Shown piece after piece: positions 60,071-64,000 of a stretch of 64,000 nt of DNA. The position numbers and the translations under genes were made by a program. Origin of the DNA: JBBQNY01 sp038255255 (GTDB lineage: Bacteria; Pseudomonadota; Gammaproteobacteria; Xanthomonadales; Ahniellaceae); the NCBI GenBank assembly GCA_038255255.1, contig JBBSLL010000006.1:50450-114449 (forward strand). Reading direction: 5' to 3'. The notes under the pieces are model-generated. The model was given only the letters and a program-made list of their open reading frames with translations. It was not told where the DNA came from and did not search any database. Numbering within the stretch: position 1 is the stretch's first letter; the number at the start of each line of letters is the position of its first letter.

Positions 60071-60445
60071 ATGCCGCTGCGTCGCCGCCATCGCCTGCGA
60101 ATTGCCGTTACGGTGATCCTGTGCCTCCTGTTCCAACAGGTCGCCATGGCGGCGTACGCGTGCACGATGACCCGCATGCCTGCACCGGTCGCGATGTCCG
60201 AGGATTGCGCCGAGATGGGCATGGAGGTCGAGCAGGAATCGCTGGCGCTCTGTGCCAAGCACTGTGCCCCCGATCTTTCGACGGTGGCGGACCATGCAGC
60301 CCTGAGTGTGCCTTCGCTGGCCTTGCCGGCGGCGTTTGAACTCGTTCTCGCCGAGCCCGCGTCGCACCTAGCGATCAACGCAGGCGTTCCGATCGAGCGC
60401 TCCGATCCGCCGCCTCGATTGCGGTACTGCTCACTGCTGATCTGA
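60071..60445 (+). CDS. Small secreted Cys/Met/His-containing protein before the Cus operon
   Basis: It encodes 124 residues. The signal peptide (about 8-28, FQQVAMAAYA) leaves a mature part with clustered Cys, Met and His (CTMTRMPAPVAMSEDCAEMGM, then LCAKHCAPD). Similar small proteins precede copper/silver efflux operons in Xanthomonadales. Periplasmic metal binding is inferred. The 253-bp gap upstream (59818-60070) has no gene and may hold a metal-responsive promoter, although no box is clear. Confidence 0.65.
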   Translation: MPLRRRHRLRIAVTVILCLLFQQVAMAAYACTMTRMPAPVAMSEDCAEMGMEVEQESLALCAKHCAPDLSTVADHAALSVPSLALPAAFELVLAEPASHLAINAGVPIERSDPPPRLRYCSLLI

Positions 60446-60519
60446 GACCCCCAACGACGTCGCTTCCTGCGCACGGCGGCAATCGCCGTGTGCCTTCGAC
60501 GCTGTCGTTTGGAGGTTTA

Positions 60520-61815
60520 ATGTTTCTCTTGAATGGTTTTTCCGTGGCCGCGCGCGCGATCGCCCGCGCCGCTACAACGTGCGCGCTCTGCTTGCTGTTC
60601 GCTTCGGCCGCAGCGGCCGCCGAGTCTCAAGGACTGACGCTCGACGACGCAACGAGTCTGGCGGTCGAACGCGCGCCGATGCTCGATGCCCGCAATGCGG
60701 GCGTCTCCGCGGCGCAGGAGGAGGCAGCACGCGCGGGCGCCTTGCCCGATCCGATGCTCATGCTCGGTATCGACAATCTTCCCGTGACCGGCCGCGATGC
60801 TTTCGAGTTCGGACCGGATGACATGACGATGAAGCGCGTCGGACTCCGCCAGGAGATTCCGGCTCGCGCCAAACGCGAGGCGCGGCGCACCTTCGCAGCG
60901 CGCAAGGTCGACGAGGCGCAGGCGCTTTCGGCCGCTGCGCGACTCGACGTTGTCCGCGCGACTGCTCAGGCGTGGGTGGATGTGTGGGCGGCGCAGCGCG
61001 AGCTGGAGGCGCTTCGAGCCTTGCGCGAGCAAGCCGTGTCGGCGGCGGACCTGGCCAGGGCCCGCGTCAGTGGGGGCACCGACGCGGTCGGCGATGCGTT
61101 GGCGACGCAGGCCGCTGTTCTCGAGGTCGACAATCGAATCGAGGCGGCCCGGGCCACTCGCGAATCGACGCATGCGACTTTGGCTCGCTGGCTGGGCGAC
61201 GACGCGGCGGACATCTCGATCGACGCGCCCGATTTTGGCTTGTTGCGCATCCCGGAGGCGCGCTTGCTGGCCTCGATTGATCGGCTCGGCCCGCTGCTAC
61301 CTGCGACCGCACAGGTGCGCGCGGCCGAGGCAAGTATCGAATTGGCTCGCGCCGAGAAGAGATCCGACTGGAGCGTGGGCGCGTCATACGGCCAGCGCGA
61401 GCGTGGGCGCAGCGACATGTTCATGCTCGAGATCGGATTCGCGCTGCCGCTCTTCACGCGCGATCGCCAGGACCGCGGTGTAGCGGCACGCGAGGCCGAT
61501 CATGAAGCGGCCGTTGCCACCCGCGAAGATTTGCGGCGCGAAGCCATCGCGCGCATCCGCAGCGAGCTGGCCCGCTGGCAAGGATTCAAGCGCCAAGTGG
61601 CGCTGCACGAGGATTCCATGCTGCCGCTGGCGCGCGATCGCAGTGCCGCCGCACTGGCTGCATACGCCGCAGGCGGCGCGGTGCAGTCGTGGCTCGATGC
61701 CCAACGCGCCGAACTCGAGGTGCATCTGTCGCACGCGGAGCACCTGGGCGGACTTGGGCGTGCGTGGGTGGCGCTGGCTTACTTGCTTCCCACGGAGACG
61801 GAGACACTGCCATGA
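60520..61815 (+). CDS. CusC-like outer-membrane factor of a heavy-metal RND pump
   Basis: This 431-residue TolC-family protein has GGAGG five bases before the ATG at 60520, which decides the start. The signal peptide ends near residue 34 (FASAAAAAES). Two related helical-barrel halves follow, with LTLDDATSLAVERAPML and LPDPMLMLGIDNLPV in the first and GFALPLFTRDRQDRGV in the second. The protein forms the outer-membrane channel for the efflux pump completed by the next two genes, with which it overlaps. Confidence 0.85.
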   Translation: MFLLNGFSVAARAIARAATTCALCLLFASAAAAAESQGLTLDDATSLAVERAPMLDARNAGVSAAQEEAARAGALPDPMLMLGIDNLPVTGRDAFEFGPDDMTMKRVGLRQEIPARAKREARRTFAARKVDEAQALSAAARLDVVRATAQAWVDVWAAQRELEALRALREQAVSAADLARARVSGGTDAVGDALATQAAVLEVDNRIEAARATRESTHATLARWLGDDAADISIDAPDFGLLRIPEARLLASIDRLGPLLPATAQVRAAEASIELARAEKRSDWSVGASYGQRERGRSDMFMLEIGFALPLFTRDRQDRGVAAREADHEAAVATREDLRREAIARIRSELARWQGFKRQVALHEDSMLPLARDRSAAALAAYAAGGAVQSWLDAQRAELEVHLSHAEHLGGLGRAWVALAYLLPTETETLP

Positions 61816-63407
61816 CGCGCAACCATCGCCTCGCGTTTGTCCTTGGGTCTCTGGCTTTGCTGGCTGGTGCTCTCGCACTCGGCTACTGGTGGGGGCAAAG
61901 GCGCTTGGCGCCGGCTGCGTCGAACGGCAACGATTCCGCGAGCGCTGAGCCCAAGGCCCTGTACTGGTACGACCCGATGGTCCCCGACCAGCACTTCGAC
62001 AAGCCGGGCAAATCCCCCTTCATGGACATGCAGCTCGTCCCGAAATATGCGGAGCCGACTCAAAAGGCCGAGGAAGCCAACGTCCTCTACTGGTACGACC
62101 CGATGGTGCCCGACCAGCACTTCGACAAGCCGGGCAAGTCGCCCTTCATGGACATGCAGCTCGTCCCGAAGTATGCGGAGACAGGCGCATCGAGCGAAGG
62201 TGGGGTCACCATCCCCCCGGGCGTGCGCCAGAACCTCGGCATGCGCACAGCCGTGGTGTCGCGTGGCAGCCTTGCGAGCACGATCCGCGTGCCCGGCACG
62301 ATCGGCTGGGATCTGCGGCAGGAACGCGTGGTGAGTGCGCGCGTCGATTCCATCGTCGAGCGGCTGTACGTCAAGGCACCGTACGAGACCGTGCGCGCCG
62401 GTCAACCGCTGGCGACCGTGCTTTCTTCCACGTGGAGCACGGCGCTGGCGGAAGCACGCGCGTTGGCCAATGCGACTTCGCCCGAGGCGCGAGCGTTGCG
62501 CTCAGCAGCGCAGCAGCGGCTGCGCGTACTGGGCTTGCCTGCTGGCGCCCCGTCAACACGTGGCGGCAGCATCACGCTGACTTCGCCAGTCAGCGGCGTG
62601 GTCAGCGAGATCGGCGTGCGTGAGGGCGAGTCCGCGCCAATGGGCACCTTGCTGTTCCGCGTCAACGGCACCCGCACCGTGTGGCTGGAGGCCGCGGTGC
62701 CGCAGTCCGGCGCCGGCGGGATCGCTGCGGACACGCCTGTCGAGGCATCCGTCGACGCGATCCCGGGCGAGGTGTTTAGCGGTCGGGTCGAAACGTTGTT
62801 GCCCCAGGTCGACACGGGCAACCGCACGCAGCAGGCGCGGATCGTGCTGGACAACACCAATGGCTTGCTCGCCCCCGGCATGTTTGCGCAGATCACCCTC
62901 AAGCCCGACGGCGGGGTGGATCTTGCACTGGTGCCGTCCGAAGCGCTGATTGGCAGCGGCGCGCAATCCCGCGTCATCGTGCTGGGCGACGACAACAAGT
63001 TTCGTCCCGTGGCGGTGCAGCCTGGCCGCAGCAGCGGCGGCATGACCGAGGTCCTGTCGGGGCTCGAGGGTGGCGAACGTGTCGTGGTGTCGGGGCAGTT
63101 CCTGATCGATTCGGAATCGAATCTTTCCGGTGCGCTGGAAAGGCTCGGGATGCAGGCGTCCGGCCCGGAAGGGGTGGCTAAGCCCGACGCGGATGGTGCA
63201 GCGGAAGTTGCGGCACCGGACGTGAAAAGCATGGAGTTGGCGGTCGCCCCACGCAGGCCGGAGAAGCGTGAGCGCAAGGCCATCTACTGGTACGACCCGA
63301 TGGTGCCGGACCAGCATTTCGACAAGCCGGGCAAGTCGCCGTTCATGGACATGCAGCTGGTGCCGAAGTATGCCGATGAGGATGGCGAAGCGGAATCGCC
63401 ACCATGA
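61812..63407 (+). CDS. CusB-like adaptor with three heavy-metal-binding modules
   Basis: This 531-residue periplasmic membrane-fusion protein has an N-terminal transmembrane anchor (about 8-27). Two copies of the HMBD module (Y-W-Y-D-P-M-V-P-D-Q-H-F-D-K-P-G-K-S-P-F, then M-D-M-Q-L-V-P-K-Y) lie at about 50-82 and 92-124, and a third at about 491-523 at the C-terminus. The canonical adaptor core (beta-barrel, lipoyl and hairpin, with TSPVSGVVSEIGVREGE) is in between. Most CusB-type proteins have a single such module. Copper, silver or related metals are the likely substrates. It overlaps both neighbours by 4 bp. Confidence 0.88.
   Translation: MTRNHRLAFVLGSLALLAGALALGYWWGQRRLAPAASNGNDSASAEPKALYWYDPMVPDQHFDKPGKSPFMDMQLVPKYAEPTQKAEEANVLYWYDPMVPDQHFDKPGKSPFMDMQLVPKYAETGASSEGGVTIPPGVRQNLGMRTAVVSRGSLASTIRVPGTIGWDLRQERVVSARVDSIVERLYVKAPYETVRAGQPLATVLSSTWSTALAEARALANATSPEARALRSAAQQRLRVLGLPAGAPSTRGGSITLTSPVSGVVSEIGVREGESAPMGTLLFRVNGTRTVWLEAAVPQSGAGGIAADTPVEASVDAIPGEVFSGRVETLLPQVDTGNRTQQARIVLDNTNGLLAPGMFAQITLKPDGGVDLALVPSEALIGSGAQSRVIVLGDDNKFRPVAVQPGRSSGGMTEVLSGLEGGERVVVSGQFLIDSESNLSGALERLGMQASGPEGVAKPDADGAAEVAAPDVKSMELAVAPRRPEKRERKAIYWYDPMVPDQHFDKPGKSPFMDMQLVPKYADEDGEAESPP
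61962..62180 (+). repeat. Tandem HMBD-module repeat in cusB-like gene
   Basis: Unit 1 (61962-62054) and unit 2 (62088-62180) are about 93 bp, nearly identical and separated by 33 bp; a third unit, slightly more diverged, is at about 63285-63373. The high DNA identity indicates recent duplication and possible recombination between copies. Confidence 0.85.
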
Positions 63408-64000
63408 TCGCCGCCATCATCCGAGCCTCGATCGCGAATCGGGTCTTCGTGCTCGTCGCCGCCATTGCGCTCGCCGCGATGGGCGTGTGGTCGGTCCTGC
63501 GCACGCCGCTCGACGCGTTGCCGGACCTGTCCGATACGCAGGTGATCATCCGCACGGAGTGGCCCGGACAGACGCCGCGCATCGTCGAGGACCAGGTCAC
63601 GTATCCGCTGACCACGACGATGCTGTCAGTGCCGGGCGTCAAGGCGGTGCGCGGTTTCTCGTTCTTCGGCGACTCGTTCGTCTACGTGTTGTTCGACGAC
63701 GACACCGACCTGTATTGGGCGCGCTCGCGCGTACTCGAATACCTGAGCCAGGTGCGCAGCCGGCTACCCGCGCAAGTCAATCCTTCATTGGGACCGGATG
63801 CCACGGGCCTTGGATGGATCTACGAATACGCGCTGATTGACCGCACGGGCAAGCATGACCTCGGGCAACTGCGATCGATCCAGGACTGGTTCCTGCGTTA
63901 CGAGCTCAAGACCGTGCCCGACGTGGCCGAAGTCGCGAGCATTGGCGGCATGGTGCAGGCGTGGCAGGTTGTGCCCGAACCGCAGGCGCTCGCCGCGCGG
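63404..64000 (+). CDS. CusA-like heavy-metal RND transporter, N-terminal part (cut by window)
   Basis: The visible 199 residues begin MIAAIIRASIANR, with the first transmembrane segment (about 12-32), then PLDALPDLSDTQVIIRTEWPG and IVEDQVTYPLTTTMLSVPGVK, the N-terminal porter signature of heavy-metal RND pumps. The ATG overlaps the adaptor stop by 4 bp, so the three genes form one operon. The proton-relay and metal-binding methionines lie beyond the window. Confidence 0.9.
   Translation, partial: MIAAIIRASIANRVFVLVAAIALAAMGVWSVLRTPLDALPDLSDTQVIIRTEWPGQTPRIVEDQVTYPLTTTMLSVPGVKAVRGFSFFGDSFVYVLFDDDTDLYWARSRVLEYLSQVRSRLPAQVNPSLGPDATGLGWIYEYALIDRTGKHDLGQLRSIQDWFLRYELKTVPDVAEVASIGGMVQAWQVVPEPQALAAR

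Overview
The window is GC-rich bacterial DNA. Its first 45 kb are most of an integrated temperate siphovirus-type prophage, whose left end lies outside the window. The remaining 19 kb are a mobile-DNA island followed by ordinary chromosomal genes. A gammaproteobacterium of the Xanthomonadales is the most likely host. The reasons are the XF1762-type phage protein, the CusCBA cluster preceded by a small secreted Cys/Met/His protein, and a dif-like site. This host call is inference, not proof.

Prophage, 1-45153. On the + strand: the C-terminal end of a replication initiator containing palindromic iterons, a DnaC-like loader, a tyrosine recombinase and small early proteins (1-5110). Next come packaging and head genes (5107-16643): small and large terminase, portal, SPP1-gp7/Mu-F-like protein, prohead protease with a nested scaffold, decoration protein and major capsid protein. 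Then connector and tail genes (16640-28689): tail tube, G/GT chaperones with a -1 frameshift, tape measure and tip protein with FnIII-like domains. The lysis block (28810-33039) holds lipoproteins, a PAS-domain membrane protein, a holin candidate, a lipobox-bearing endolysin and an overlapping Rz/Rz1 pair. A tail fibre and a PAPS-type sulfotransferase follow. At 36.4-37.2 kb a minus-strand repressor faces a Cro-like protein. From there a rightward early operon runs to 43956 and includes a serine recombinase and a second tyrosine recombinase. A third, Xer-like tyrosine recombinase is read inward at the right edge. Just outside it lies a 28-bp dif-like site (22 of 28 matches to E. coli dif on the minus strand), the best candidate for attR. 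Most phage genes overlap their neighbours by 4 bp (ATGA/GTGA) or 1 bp (TAATG/TGATG), so translation is probably coupled along long transcripts.

Island, 45.4-58.9 kb. A Tn3-family transposase and a tyrosine recombinase with a long C-terminal extension form one minus-strand unit. Beyond them is a predicted operon, also on the minus strand (57598 to 51093): HigB-like toxin, HigA-like antitoxin fused to an ImmA/IrrE metallopeptidase, two unrecognised proteins, and a 1321-residue protein. That protein combines an Mrr-like nuclease domain, a long helical-repeat region, a Gre-like domain and a possible PIN-like C-terminus. A 241-residue protein of unknown family converges on it. This block looks like a defence or stress-response locus and is the most interesting part of the window. 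A KfrA/TnpT-like coiled-coil DNA-binding protein, preceded by several palindromes, closes the island. I could not identify the transposon ends.

Chromosomal genes, 59.1-64.0 kb. These are an SseB-family protein, a small secreted metal-associated protein, and a CusC-CusB-CusA heavy-metal efflux operon. CusB carries three copies of the metal-binding module, and CusA runs off the window end.

No tRNA, rRNA or CRISPR array was recognised. All functional calls rest on reading the translated sequence; no database search was run.
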